The notes beneath the pieces are model-generated. The model had not been told where the DNA came from. It saw only the letters and a program-made list of their open reading frames with translations, and did not search any database. From assembly GCA_046733475.1 (NCBI GenBank), contig JBKPPF010000059.1, positions 1 through 39,869 of the forward strand: a stretch of 39,869 bases of DNA, written 5' to 3'. Of the stretch, positions 22,793-30,423 are shown in pieces; positions within the stretch are counted from its first letter, which is position 1; each line of letters begins with the position of its first letter. Both the position numbers and the translations under genes were made by a program. The DNA is from DATEOR01 sp046733475. Lineage in GTDB: Bacteria > Actinomycetota > Thermoleophilia > Gaiellales > Gaiellaceae.

Positions 22793-23929
22793 ATGTGGGA
22801 CACGCTGCGAGACCACCTGGACGTCGTGTGGGGCTTCCTCGTCGCGCTCGCGGTCGTCCTCGTCCTGACGCCCGCGGTTGGGCGCGTCGCGCGCGTCCTC
22901 GGGATCGTGGACGAGCCGTTGGAACGCCGCCGGGTGCACCTCCAGGCGGTGCCGCGCCTCGGCGGCCTCGCGCTCTTCTTCGGGGTGTTCGTGCCCGCGC
23001 TCGCGTTTCTCGACCTCTCGGGTCCCTATCGGGGAATTTTGCTCGGCGCCGCGCTCGCGACCACGGTGGGGATGGCGGACGACTTCCGCGGCCTTCCGTG
23101 GTGGGTGAAGCTCGGCGGCCAGGCCGGCGCGGCCGCGATCGCGATCGACTTCGGCGTCCGGATCGACCGCTTCACGTTCCCGATCGTCGGCATCCACGAG
23201 CTGCCGTACTGGGCGAGTGTCTCCCTCACCCTCGTCTGGATCGTGGCGATCATGAACATGGTCAACTTCCTGGACGGGCTCGACGGGCTCGCCGCCGGGA
23301 TCTGCGGGATCTCGGGCGCGACATTCGCCGTCATCGCGCTCTCCCTCGGGAAGCCGGAGGCTGCGGTCCTCTCCGCGATCATCGCGGGCGCTTGCCTCGG
23401 GTTCCTCCGCCACAACTTCTACCCGGCCCGGATCTTCATGGGCGACTCCGGTGCGCTCTTGATGGGCTTTTTGCTCGCAACGGTCTCGATCCAGGGCCTC
23501 CTGAAGACCGCGGCGACCGTCGCCCTCTTCTTCCCGCTCTTAGCGCTGGCCGTTCCGATCTTCGACACCTCGTTCGTCCTGATTCGCCGCCTCAAGCACC
23601 GCGAGCCGCTCTACCTGCCGGACCAGGCACACCTGCACCACCGCTTCCTCCGCCGCGGCTTCACGCAGCGGCGCGCCGTCCTCTACCTCTACGCGTGGTG
23701 TGCGATCCTCGGAGGCGCGGCCCTCGCAACGCGCTTCGTGCCTTTCCGCGAGTCGGGCGAGTGGCACCTGTGGCCGACGATCGCGGTTGCCCTCGTGGGT
23801 GCGATCGCCGTCGGCGCGACGTTCTACATCGTGCTGATCCTCGAGATCCTCAAGCTGACGCGCGTGCGGGCATGGGCGGGCCGCCGGCGCGAGGCGAAGG
23901 ATGAACAAAGTAAGGCGATTTCGGCTTAG
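22793..23929 (+). CDS. WecA/TagO-type undecaprenyl-phosphate sugar-1-phosphate transferase
   Basis: A 378-residue polytopic membrane enzyme of the MraY/WecA family. Cytoplasmic motifs are the Asp-rich ADDFRGLPWW, the nucleophile-bearing NMVNFLDGLDGLAAG, HNFYPARIFMGDSGA, and the HLHHR loop that contacts UDP-sugar. About ten hydrophobic segments are visible. It should transfer GlcNAc-1-P (or a related sugar phosphate) to undecaprenyl phosphate to start wall-polymer or arabinogalactan-like linker synthesis. A position just before the ATP synthase genes is typical in actinobacteria. Confidence 0.92.
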   Translation: MWDTLRDHLDVVWGFLVALAVVLVLTPAVGRVARVLGIVDEPLERRRVHLQAVPRLGGLALFFGVFVPALAFLDLSGPYRGILLGAALATTVGMADDFRGLPWWVKLGGQAGAAAIAIDFGVRIDRFTFPIVGIHELPYWASVSLTLVWIVAIMNMVNFLDGLDGLAAGICGISGATFAVIALSLGKPEAAVLSAIIAGACLGFLRHNFYPARIFMGDSGALLMGFLLATVSIQGLLKTAATVALFFPLLALAVPIFDTSFVLIRRLKHREPLYLPDQAHLHHRFLRRGFTQRRAVLYLYAWCAILGGAALATRFVPFRESGEWHLWPTIAVALVGAIAVGATFYIVLILEILKLTRVRAWAGRRREAKDEQSKAISA

Positions 23930-23968
23930 TTAGGCCGTTTTCGGCGTCACGAAGTGCCTCGCTGCTGA

Positions 23969-23974
23969 TAGGCT
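23969..23974 (+). promoter_or_regulatory. -10 element (TAGGCT) of the ATP synthase operon
   Basis: It ends 14 nt before the ATG of the first small membrane gene, predicting a leader of about 7 nt. It is the only promoter-like signal in the 58-nt gap after the wecA-like gene. Confidence 0.45.
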
Positions 23975-23987
23975 GAGGCCGAATAAG

Positions 23988-24197
23988 ATGCTGGCGAGCG
24001 TGGCGGCTGGACGCACTTCGATGGATCCGATGGGCGCGGGAGCGCTTCTCGCGGGCGTGCTCTTCGCCTGCGTGGGGCTCGGAGCTCTCCTCGGCCTCGC
24101 GATCGGCTCGGTGGGAGTCGGGATCGCCATCGGAGCTGTGATCGGGATCCCCGCCGCCATCGTCTCGGTCTACGCCCGCTACAAGGACTCCTTCTGA
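23988..24197 (+). CDS. Small membrane protein heading the atp operon, AtpZ/AtpI-like
   Basis: 69 residues with two Gly/Ala-rich hydrophobic helices (about 17-40 and 44-60) separated by a short turn. An AtpZ-type small protein commonly precedes atpI-atpB and is thought to assist assembly or Mg2+ supply of the Fo part. The sequence is short and low in distinctive residues, so the assignment rests mainly on size, topology and place. A second in-frame Met at residue 12 (MDPMGAG) is a possible start. Confidence 0.6.
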   Translation: MLASVAAGRTSMDPMGAGALLAGVLFACVGLGALLGLAIGSVGVGIAIGAVIGIPAAIVSVYARYKDSF

Positions 24198-24205
24198 TCC
24201 AACCG

Positions 24206-24598
24206 ATGCCGACCACCACCCTCACACCCCGACCGATGCCCGAGCGGCGCCTGCCCGTGATCGCGGGGGGAGCCGTGGTCGCGCTTGCGCTGCCGATCTT
24301 TCTCGTTGCCGGCTGGACGGTACGCGGCTGGGCCCTCGGTGCCGTTCTGTGGGTCGCGAGCCAGCTGCTCGGGCTCCTCTTCAACCGGGTGGGGATCGGC
24401 GAGCCCAACCTGCGCGGATCCGGCGTGGTCGCCTTCGGGATGATGGCTCGTGGGATCCTGCTCATGATCGTCGCCGTGGCCGTGGCCGCCACCGACCCGA
24501 CGCTCGCGCTGGCGGGTGCGCTCGTCTACGCGGTCGCCTACTCGGTCGAGCTCGGCCTCAGCCTTACGATCTACTTCTCGGGAGAGGCGAAGCGATGA
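24206..24598 (+). CDS. Membrane protein, probable AtpI-type assembly factor
   Basis: 130 residues with four predicted membrane helices (about 18-36, 40-58, 72-90, 98-122). AtpI proteins are about this size and topology, are encoded directly before atpB, and help assemble the c-ring. The sequence itself is weakly conserved, so the name follows from position. Its stop overlaps the atpB start (ATGA), meaning coupled translation. Confidence 0.6.
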   Translation: MPTTTLTPRPMPERRLPVIAGGAVVALALPIFLVAGWTVRGWALGAVLWVASQLLGLLFNRVGIGEPNLRGSGVVAFGMMARGILLMIVAVAVAATDPTLALAGALVYAVAYSVELGLSLTIYFSGEAKR

Positions 24599-25419
24599 GC
24601 TTCCTGCTGGCCGCCGCCGAAGATTTTCAGCCGCAGGACGAGTTCGACCTACCGGCCTACATCTCGATCCACATCGGGCCGCTCGACATGTCCATCAACA
24701 AGGCGGTCGTCTACCTCTGGGTCGGCGCCATCGTGACCATCGCCCTCGCCACGTGGATCATGCGCTTCGGCCTCTCGCTGCGGCCTGGCCGCCGGCAGAC
24801 GACGGGCGAGTCGATCTACGAGCTCATCCAGGGCCAGATCGCCGAGGGCAGCCTGCCATCGAAAGCGATCGGAACCTGGTTCCCCTATGTTGCCTCGCTC
24901 TTCTTTTTCATCTGGATCCTGAACCTCGTCGGGTTCATCCCGCTCCCGATCTCCAGCGAGCACTTCCACATCGGAGGTCTGGAGCTGCCCGCCTGGGGAA
25001 TCTATGCGGCGACCGCGAACCTCTCAGTGACCCTTGCGCTCGCCCTCATCACGTTCGTCGCGACGCACTACGAAGGCATCCATTACAACGGGGTGAAGCG
25101 CTACTTCAAGAGTTGGATTCCGGCTGGAGTCCCGAAGGCGCTCCTCGGTCCGATCGTGTTCCTGGAGGTGGTCTCTCAGGTGATGCGACTCATCTCACTC
25201 TCGGTGCGACTGTTCGCCAACATGCTCGCGGGCCACATGCTCATCCTGGTCATCCTGGGATTGATCTTCATCATTTCGCCGTGGGTTTTGCCCGGATCCA
25301 TCCTGTTCGGAGTCGTCATTTACATCTTCGAGGTCGCGATCGTCGTCACGATCCAGGCCTTCGTCTTCGCCCTGTTGTCCGCCATCTACATCGGCGGCGC
25401 CATCGAACCCCAGCACTAG
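24595..25419 (+). CDS. atpB: ATP synthase subunit a
   Basis: A 274-residue Fo stator channel subunit. The essential Arg is Arg205 in SLSVRLFANMLAGH, and the C-terminal helix has the family-like IFEVAIVVTIQAFVFALLSA segment. Several hydrophobic helices precede these, and an IYELIQGQIAEG amphipathic stretch lies near residue 80. Together with the c-ring it forms the two proton half-channels. The start overlaps the AtpI-like gene, and atpE follows after 9 nt with an AGGAGG site. Confidence 0.95.
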   Translation: MSFLLAAAEDFQPQDEFDLPAYISIHIGPLDMSINKAVVYLWVGAIVTIALATWIMRFGLSLRPGRRQTTGESIYELIQGQIAEGSLPSKAIGTWFPYVASLFFFIWILNLVGFIPLPISSEHFHIGGLELPAWGIYAATANLSVTLALALITFVATHYEGIHYNGVKRYFKSWIPAGVPKALLGPIVFLEVVSQVMRLISLSVRLFANMLAGHMLILVILGLIFIISPWVLPGSILFGVVIYIFEVAIVVTIQAFVFALLSAIYIGGAIEPQH

Positions 25420-25428
25420 GAGGAAAGC

Positions 25429-25689
25429 GTGACCACAGTTCTTGCAGCACTCGACGGCAACGTCGCCGACCTCGGTAAGGCAATCGCCTTCGGCGTCGGG
25501 GTCGGTCTCGGCGCGGTCGGCGCCGGAATCGGCATCGGCAACATCTTCGGCTCGATGATCCAGGCCGTGGCCCGCCAGCCCGAGCTCCGCGGCGAGCTCA
25601 CCGGAATCCAGTGGCTCGGCTTCGCGCTCACCGAGGCGGTCGTCTTCTACGCGTTGCTCGGCGGCCTGCTCGCCTACGTCCTCGTCTAG
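25429..25689 (+). CDS. atpE: ATP synthase subunit c
   Basis: An 86-residue hairpin protein of the Fo rotor ring, starting at GTG behind a strong AGGAGG. Helix 1 has the Gly motif GVGVGLGAVGAGIGIG, the polar loop is Arg49-Gln50-Pro51, and the ion-carrying carboxylate is Glu69 in ALTEA. The pattern around Glu69 lacks the obvious extra polar ligands of sodium-type rings, so proton coupling is more likely. The strong ribosome site fits the high copy number needed for the ring. Confidence 0.96.
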   Translation: MTTVLAALDGNVADLGKAIAFGVGVGLGAVGAGIGIGNIFGSMIQAVARQPELRGELTGIQWLGFALTEAVVFYALLGGLLAYVLV

Positions 25690-26208
25690 ATGATCCTCGC
25701 GAGCCTCATCGACGTCGTCCCGGGCCTGATGGTCTGGACGATCGTCACCTTCTTCATCACCTTCCTCGTCCTCAGGCGATACGCCTTCGGGCCGATCCAG
25801 AAGCTGATCGACGAGCGGCGGGACCGGATCCGCGAGGCCCTCGACGAGGCCGACAAGGCCCGCCAGGAGGCCCGCGAGCTCCGCGAGCTCACGAAGGCCG
25901 AGCGCGAGGAGGCGAAGGCCGAGCGCGAACGCATCCTCGACGAGAGCCGCCGCCAGGGCCAGGCACAGTTCGAGCAGGCGCGCGTGCAAGCGGACGACGA
26001 TCTCAAGCGCCGGCTCGAAGAGAACAAGCGGGAGATCGAGGCCGAGAATCGCCGTATGGCCGAGCAGATCCGCCGCGACGTCGTCGAGCTCACGCTTCTC
26101 GCGGCCGAAAAGGTGACCGGCAAGTCCCTCGACGCGGACGATCAGCGCCGCCTGATCGACGAGACGATCGAGGAAGTCGACGTCAAACGGCTGGTCTCGG
26201 AGAATTAG
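25690..26208 (+). CDS. atpF: ATP synthase subunit b
   Basis: A 172-residue peripheral-stalk subunit with one N-terminal membrane helix (about 8-28, VPGLMVWTIVTFFITFLVL) and a long charged coiled coil (about 35-150) rich in Glu, Arg and Ala. The ATG follows the atpE stop without a gap. It links subunit a to delta and the F1 head. Only one b gene is seen, so a homodimer is expected. Confidence 0.93.
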   Translation: MILASLIDVVPGLMVWTIVTFFITFLVLRRYAFGPIQKLIDERRDRIREALDEADKARQEARELRELTKAEREEAKAERERILDESRRQGQAQFEQARVQADDDLKRRLEENKREIEAENRRMAEQIRRDVVELTLLAAEKVTGKSLDADDQRRLIDETIEEVDVKRLVSEN

Positions 26209-26216
26209 GGAGCGCC

Positions 26217-26747
26217 TTGGCCGTCGTCCAGCGTGTGTACGCCGAGGCCCTCCTCGAGGCCTCCAGGGACAAGGACTCCATCGCGCGTGTGCGGGAGGAG
26301 TTCGACGCGTTCGCGGCCGCGCTCGCCGAGTCCGACGAGCTGCGGGGGTTTCTCCGCAACCCGCAGGTGGAGACCGAGACGAAGCTCTCTGCGCTCGACG
26401 AACTCCTCACGGGCGCGGACAAGATCTTCCTCAACTTCGTCCACCTCCTCGCGGAGAAGGGACGGATCTCCGAGGCCGAGGCGGTCCACGAGGAGTTCGG
26501 CCGGCTGCTTGCGCGCGAAGAGCGCGTCCTCGAGCTGGAGCTCACCACCGCGGTCGAGCTCTCGGAGCAGGAGGCCGCCAAGGTCGTCAAACAGATCGAG
26601 GAGGCCTCGGGCCGGAGGGTCGTCGCCACGCGTACGGTCAATCCCGACATCATCGGCGGCATCGTCGTCCAGGCCGGCTCCGTGCGCGCCGACGCGAGCG
26701 TCCGCGGCCGCCTCGACCAGCTCCGCGAAGAACTGATCAACCGCTAA
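26217..26747 (+). CDS. atpH: ATP synthase subunit delta
   Basis: 176 residues from a TTG at 26217 with AGGGAG 5 nt upstream; no ATG fits. The OSCP/delta pattern is present: VYAEALLEAS at the start, FLRNPQVETETKLSALDELL in the middle and the C-terminal NPDIIGGIVVQAGSVRADASVRGRL. It joins the peripheral stalk to the alpha subunits at the top of F1. It is of ordinary bacterial length, unlike the b-delta fusion of mycobacteria. Confidence 0.93.
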   Translation: MAVVQRVYAEALLEASRDKDSIARVREEFDAFAAALAESDELRGFLRNPQVETETKLSALDELLTGADKIFLNFVHLLAEKGRISEAEAVHEEFGRLLAREERVLELELTTAVELSEQEAAKVVKQIEEASGRRVVATRTVNPDIIGGIVVQAGSVRADASVRGRLDQLREELINR

Positions 26748-26757
26748 GGAGAAGATT

Positions 26758-28299
26758 TTGAAGCTACGCCCTGAAGAGATCACCTCGATCCTGAAGCAGC
26801 GGATCGCCGAGGCCGACGTCGAGACCGATCTCGCCGAGGTCGGCACGGTCCTCGAGATCGGCGACGGCATCGCCCGCGTCTACGGGCTCGAGAACTGCGT
26901 CGCCGGCGAGATGCTCGACCTCGGCGCCGACGTCACCGGCGTCGCGCTCAACCTCGAGGAGGACAACGTCGGCGTCGCGCTGTTCGGCGAGTGGGCGAGC
27001 ATCGGCGAGGGCGACCCGGTCAAGCGCACCGGCGCCGTCATCAGCGTCCCGGTCGGGGAGGAGATGGTCGGGCGCATCGTGAACCCGCTCGGCATCGCGG
27101 TCGACGGCGGCGAGCCGATCAAGGCTTCCGAGCACCGCCCACTCGAGTTCAAGGCGCCCGGCGTCGTCCACCGCCAGCCCGTAACGGAGCCTTTGCAGAC
27201 GGGCGTCAAGGCGATCGACTCGATGATCCCGATCGGCCGCGGCCAACGCGAGCTCGTCATCGGCGACCGCTCGACCGGCAAGACCGCCATCCTCGTCGAC
27301 ACGATCCTGAACCAGCAGGGGCAGGACGTGATCTGCGTGTACGTGGCCATCGGCCAGAAGGCATCGACGGTCGCGCAGGTCTACGAGCGCCTCCGGGATG
27401 CAGGCGCGATGGATTACACGATCATCGTTACGGCGTCGGCGACCGAGGCAGCGCCCATCAAGTGGATGGCCCCGTATGCAGGCTGCGCGATGGGCGAGTA
27501 CTTCCTCTACAACGGGCGCCACGCGCTCTGCATGTACGACGACCTCTCCAAGCACGCAGATGCGTACCGGCAGATGTCGCTCCTGCTTCGCCGCCCGCCC
27601 GGCCGCGAAGCCTTTCCGGGCGACGTCTTCTACCTGCACTCGCGGCTCCTCGAGCGGGCGTGCAAGCTCTCGGAGGAGCAGGGCGGGGGCTCGCTGACGG
27701 CGTTGCCTGTCATCGAGACGCAGGCCGGCGACGTGTCCGCGTACATCCCGACCAACGTCATCTCGATCACCGACGGCCAGATCTTCCTCGAGTCCGACCT
27801 CTTCTATTCGGGCGTCAGGCCGGCCATCAACGTCGGCATCTCCGTTTCCCGCGTGGGTGGAAACGCCCAGGTTCGCGCGATGCGGAAGGTGGCCGGTCGC
27901 CTGAAGCTCGACCTCGCCCAGTACCGCGAGCTCGAGGCTTTCGCGCAGTTCGGCTCCGAGCTCGACCCCGCGACGCAGCGGACCCTAGCTCGCGGCGAGC
28001 GCATGGTGGCGACGCTGAACCAACCGCAGTACCAGCCGTGGCCCGTCGAGGAGCAGGTGGTCGCGATCTTCGCCGGCATCAACGGCTACCTCGACGACAT
28101 TCCCACCGCGCAGGTTTCCCGCTTCCAGGACGAGCTGCGCGAGTACCTGAGGACGGAGGGCTCGCTTTACGACGAGATCCGCGAGCAGAAGGACCTCGCC
28201 GACGACTTCCAGGAGAAGCTCACGTCCGAGATCGAGAAGTTCAAGTCGAGCTTCTCGGTCAAGGAGGACGCGGGGCTCGTCGGAGCCGCAGCGGAGTAA
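26758..28299 (+). CDS. atpA: ATP synthase subunit alpha
   Basis: A 513-residue non-catalytic nucleotide-binding F1 subunit starting at TTG behind AAGGAGAAG. The Walker A loop is GDRSTGKT (169-176). The N-terminal beta-barrel (VLEIGDGIARVYGLENCVAGEM), the signature SRVGGNAQVRAMRKVAGRLK and the C-terminal helical domain are all in place. Unusually it is followed not by a tight junction to atpG but by 172 nt of structured non-coding DNA. Confidence 0.96.
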   Translation: MKLRPEEITSILKQRIAEADVETDLAEVGTVLEIGDGIARVYGLENCVAGEMLDLGADVTGVALNLEEDNVGVALFGEWASIGEGDPVKRTGAVISVPVGEEMVGRIVNPLGIAVDGGEPIKASEHRPLEFKAPGVVHRQPVTEPLQTGVKAIDSMIPIGRGQRELVIGDRSTGKTAILVDTILNQQGQDVICVYVAIGQKASTVAQVYERLRDAGAMDYTIIVTASATEAAPIKWMAPYAGCAMGEYFLYNGRHALCMYDDLSKHADAYRQMSLLLRRPPGREAFPGDVFYLHSRLLERACKLSEEQGGGSLTALPVIETQAGDVSAYIPTNVISITDGQIFLESDLFYSGVRPAINVGISVSRVGGNAQVRAMRKVAGRLKLDLAQYRELEAFAQFGSELDPATQRTLARGERMVATLNQPQYQPWPVEEQVVAIFAGINGYLDDIPTAQVSRFQDELREYLRTEGSLYDEIREQKDLADDFQEKLTSEIEKFKSSFSVKEDAGLVGAAAE

Positions 28300-28471
28300 C
28301 TTTGTTTGCGACCCCCCTCATCGCACTCCGTGGCCGGCGCTGCGCTGCGAACCAGCGCCTCGCGGCGTCCTCGGTCGCGACCGTAGCCTCCGGCTACGAA
28401 CCCTCCCTGTGTCTTTGCGATGGTCGGTTCTCGCGGGCGCCGACCGCGGCCTGCTCTGAGGGTGATCGCTA
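28300..28471 (+). repeat. Structured non-coding spacer with several inverted repeats between atpA and atpG
   Basis: Three perfect stem-loops follow one another: GGCGCTG/CAGCGCC (28336-28342 with 28353-28359), CGTAGCC/GGCTACG (28382-28388 with 28392-28398, 3-nt loop) and GGTCGG/CCGACC (28422-28427 with 28440-28445). There is also a 10-bp palindrome GGTCGCGACC (28373-28382). No T-run or ORF with a ribosome site is seen. It looks like an inserted palindromic intergenic element or an RNA processing/stability region within the atp mRNA. Confidence 0.5.
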
Positions 28472-29362
28472 GTGGCCACCGTCCAGGACATCAAGCGGCG
28501 CCTTCGCTCCGTCCGCAACACGCGGAAGATCACGAAGGCGATGGAGCTCGTCGCGGCGGCGAAGCTCCGGCGGGCGGAGGCCCGTATCGAGGCGCTGCGC
28601 CCGTACGCCGACCGCATGCGCGAGCTCATGATCGGGACCGCGCGGGCGACGCCGTCGCGGCAGTTCCCGCTCCTGGAGGAGCGCGAGGTGCAGACCGTCG
28701 CCGTCCTCCCGATCACGGGTGACCGCGGCCTGGCCGGCGCCTTCAACGCACAGATTCTCCGACGGGCCTTCGCCCTCGAGCGCGAGGCGCGCGGCCAAGG
28801 GCAGAAGGCGCGCTGGGTCGTCGTGGGGAAGAAGGGGCGCTCGTCGCTTCGCTTCCGGCGCTATGACGTCGACGAGGCATGGGTCGACTTCACCGATCGC
28901 CCGGCATACTCGGACGCGGCGGCGATCGCCAACAAGCTTGCCGAGCTCTACACCGAGCGCGAGGTCGATCGCGTCGTGATCGTCTACAACCATTACGAGT
29001 CCCCGTTGACGCAGCGGGTCGTCGTGGAGGACGTGCTCCCGATCCCCCGCACCGCGCTCGAGGACGAGGAGGAGAAGACGCCGTACGAGATCGCGCTCGA
29101 AGGCGACTTCATCTACGAGCCCGAGCCGGAGGAGATCCTGAAGAGGCTTCTCCCGACCTACCTCGAGACGAGCATCTACCGCGCTCTGCTCGAGTCAGCG
29201 GCCTCCGAGCACGGGGCCCGCATGACCGCGATGCGGAACGCGTCGAAGAACGCCGGCGAGCTGATCGACCGGCTCACCCTCGACATGAACCGGGCCCGGC
29301 AGGCCGAGATCACCCAGGAGATCCTGGAGGTCGTCGCCGGCGCTGACGCGCTAACGCAGTAG
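28472..29362 (+). CDS. atpG: ATP synthase subunit gamma
   Basis: A 296-residue rotor shaft subunit from a GTG start. The N-terminal helix (VQDIKRRLRSVRNTRKITKA) and the C-terminal helix (MTAMRNASKNAGELIDRLTL, then NRARQAEITQEILE) that form the coiled-coil shaft are well conserved, with ITGDRGLAGAFN in the globular part. In the usual operon atpD would follow directly; here a Kelch gene begins 24 nt later. Confidence 0.95.
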   Translation: MATVQDIKRRLRSVRNTRKITKAMELVAAAKLRRAEARIEALRPYADRMRELMIGTARATPSRQFPLLEEREVQTVAVLPITGDRGLAGAFNAQILRRAFALEREARGQGQKARWVVVGKKGRSSLRFRRYDVDEAWVDFTDRPAYSDAAAIANKLAELYTEREVDRVVIVYNHYESPLTQRVVVEDVLPIPRTALEDEEEKTPYEIALEGDFIYEPEPEEILKRLLPTYLETSIYRALLESAASEHGARMTAMRNASKNAGELIDRLTLDMNRARQAEITQEILEVVAGADALTQ

Positions 29363-29386
29363 CGGCTCCGGCGTCCTAGAACAGAG

Positions 29387-30334
29387 ATGAGGACGACATT
29401 CGTCGTCGCAGCCGTTGCCATTGCCGCAGTCGCCGTTGCGGGAGTGTTCGGAGCCCGTGGGCCCGGAAATTTCGCCGAGGCCCGCGCCGCACAGACGCCT
29501 TGGACCTTCGCGGCTCCGATGTCGCAGCGGCGGAGCTACATCGCGGCCGCCGAGCTCGACGGGCACATCTACGCGGCGGGTGGGATGGTAGGCGAGACCG
29601 GGCGCTTCCTCTCGGTCTTCCAGCGCTTCGACCCAGCCCAGAATCACTGGACGACGCTCCAGCCGCTTCCGGACCCCACCCGCGCCGCGGCGGGCGCCGC
29701 GCTCGACGGGAAGGTCTACGTCTTCGGCGGGCAGACGGGCGGCGGCGTCACGAAGCGCGTCCTCGCGTTCGACGTCGCCAGGGGCGCGTGGGAAGACCGC
29801 GCGCCGCTTCCGCGCCCCCTCTTCAACGAGGCTGCCGTGGCCATGGACGGGAAGATCTACGTCCTCGGTGGCTTCAGCGGCGGCAAGGAGCTGCGGAGCG
29901 TCTACGTCTACGACCCTGCGTCGGACTCATGGTCCGCCTCGACGCCGATGCCGATCGCGAACCACACATTCGGGGCCGTCGCATTCGAGGGCGGGATCTG
30001 GACCTTCGGCGGCCGGCGCGGCGAGGAGACCCTCCGCGACGTGTGGATCTTCGACCCGACCGCGGAGCGGTGGAGGGCGGGGCCCGAGCTGCCTAAGCCC
30101 ATGGAGCTGAACGGAACTGCGGCGTACGGGTCCGAGATCCACACCATCTGGGAGCACATCTACCAGGTCTACGACGCCGAGACCGGCGAGTGGAGCCAGG
30201 GGCCCGAGCCCCTCGTCCCCAGGCACGGTCTCAAGGCCTTTGCGATCGACGGAACGCTTTACACCGTTGGCGGCTGCACGACCGAATTGCACGACTCGCA
30301 GGTGGTCGAGGCGCGAAACATCGCCATCCGCTAA
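29387..30334 (+). CDS. Exported Kelch-repeat beta-propeller protein
   Basis: 315 residues with an N-terminal signal or anchor helix (about 3-22) followed by five to six Kelch blades. Each blade has the Gly-Gly pair and spaced Tyr/Trp, for example GKVYVFGGQTGGG, GKIYVLGGFSGGK and GIWTFGGRRGEE, with FDP..(N/D)xW.. linkers. Such propellers bind partners or small ligands outside the membrane; no catalytic motif is visible. It starts 24 nt after atpG on the same strand and may share its transcript. A link to the ATP synthase or to the following transporter is unproven. Confidence 0.82.
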   Translation: MRTTFVVAAVAIAAVAVAGVFGARGPGNFAEARAAQTPWTFAAPMSQRRSYIAAAELDGHIYAAGGMVGETGRFLSVFQRFDPAQNHWTTLQPLPDPTRAAAGAALDGKVYVFGGQTGGGVTKRVLAFDVARGAWEDRAPLPRPLFNEAAVAMDGKIYVLGGFSGGKELRSVYVYDPASDSWSASTPMPIANHTFGAVAFEGGIWTFGGRRGEETLRDVWIFDPTAERWRAGPELPKPMELNGTAAYGSEIHTIWEHIYQVYDAETGEWSQGPEPLVPRHGLKAFAIDGTLYTVGGCTTELHDSQVVEARNIAIR

Positions 30335-30369
30335 CTTTCCGCCGCGCAGGTGCGTCTAAGCATCTGGTT

Positions 30370-30408
30370 GGCCGCTTGGCGTGAGCTCGAGCGGCCGGGT
30401 ACGTACCC
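30370..30408 (+). promoter_or_regulatory. Inverted repeats upstream of the peptide-transporter operon (possible operator)
   Basis: GGCCGCT (30370-30376) and AGCGGCC (30390-30396) form one inverted repeat, followed at once by the perfect 12-bp palindrome GGGTACGTACCC (30397-30408). The ribosome site GAGGAGGG follows. The first could end upstream transcription only weakly because it has no T-run. The second is of a size that a dimeric repressor could bind. No clear -10/-35 pair was found. Confidence 0.35.
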
Positions 30409-30423
30409 AAGAGGAGGGCAGAC

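Noticed and set aside
22502..23413. Long minus-strand ORF opposite the upp and wecA-like genes
   Set aside because: It is a charged Glu/Arg/Asp-rich shadow of a well-conserved membrane gene.
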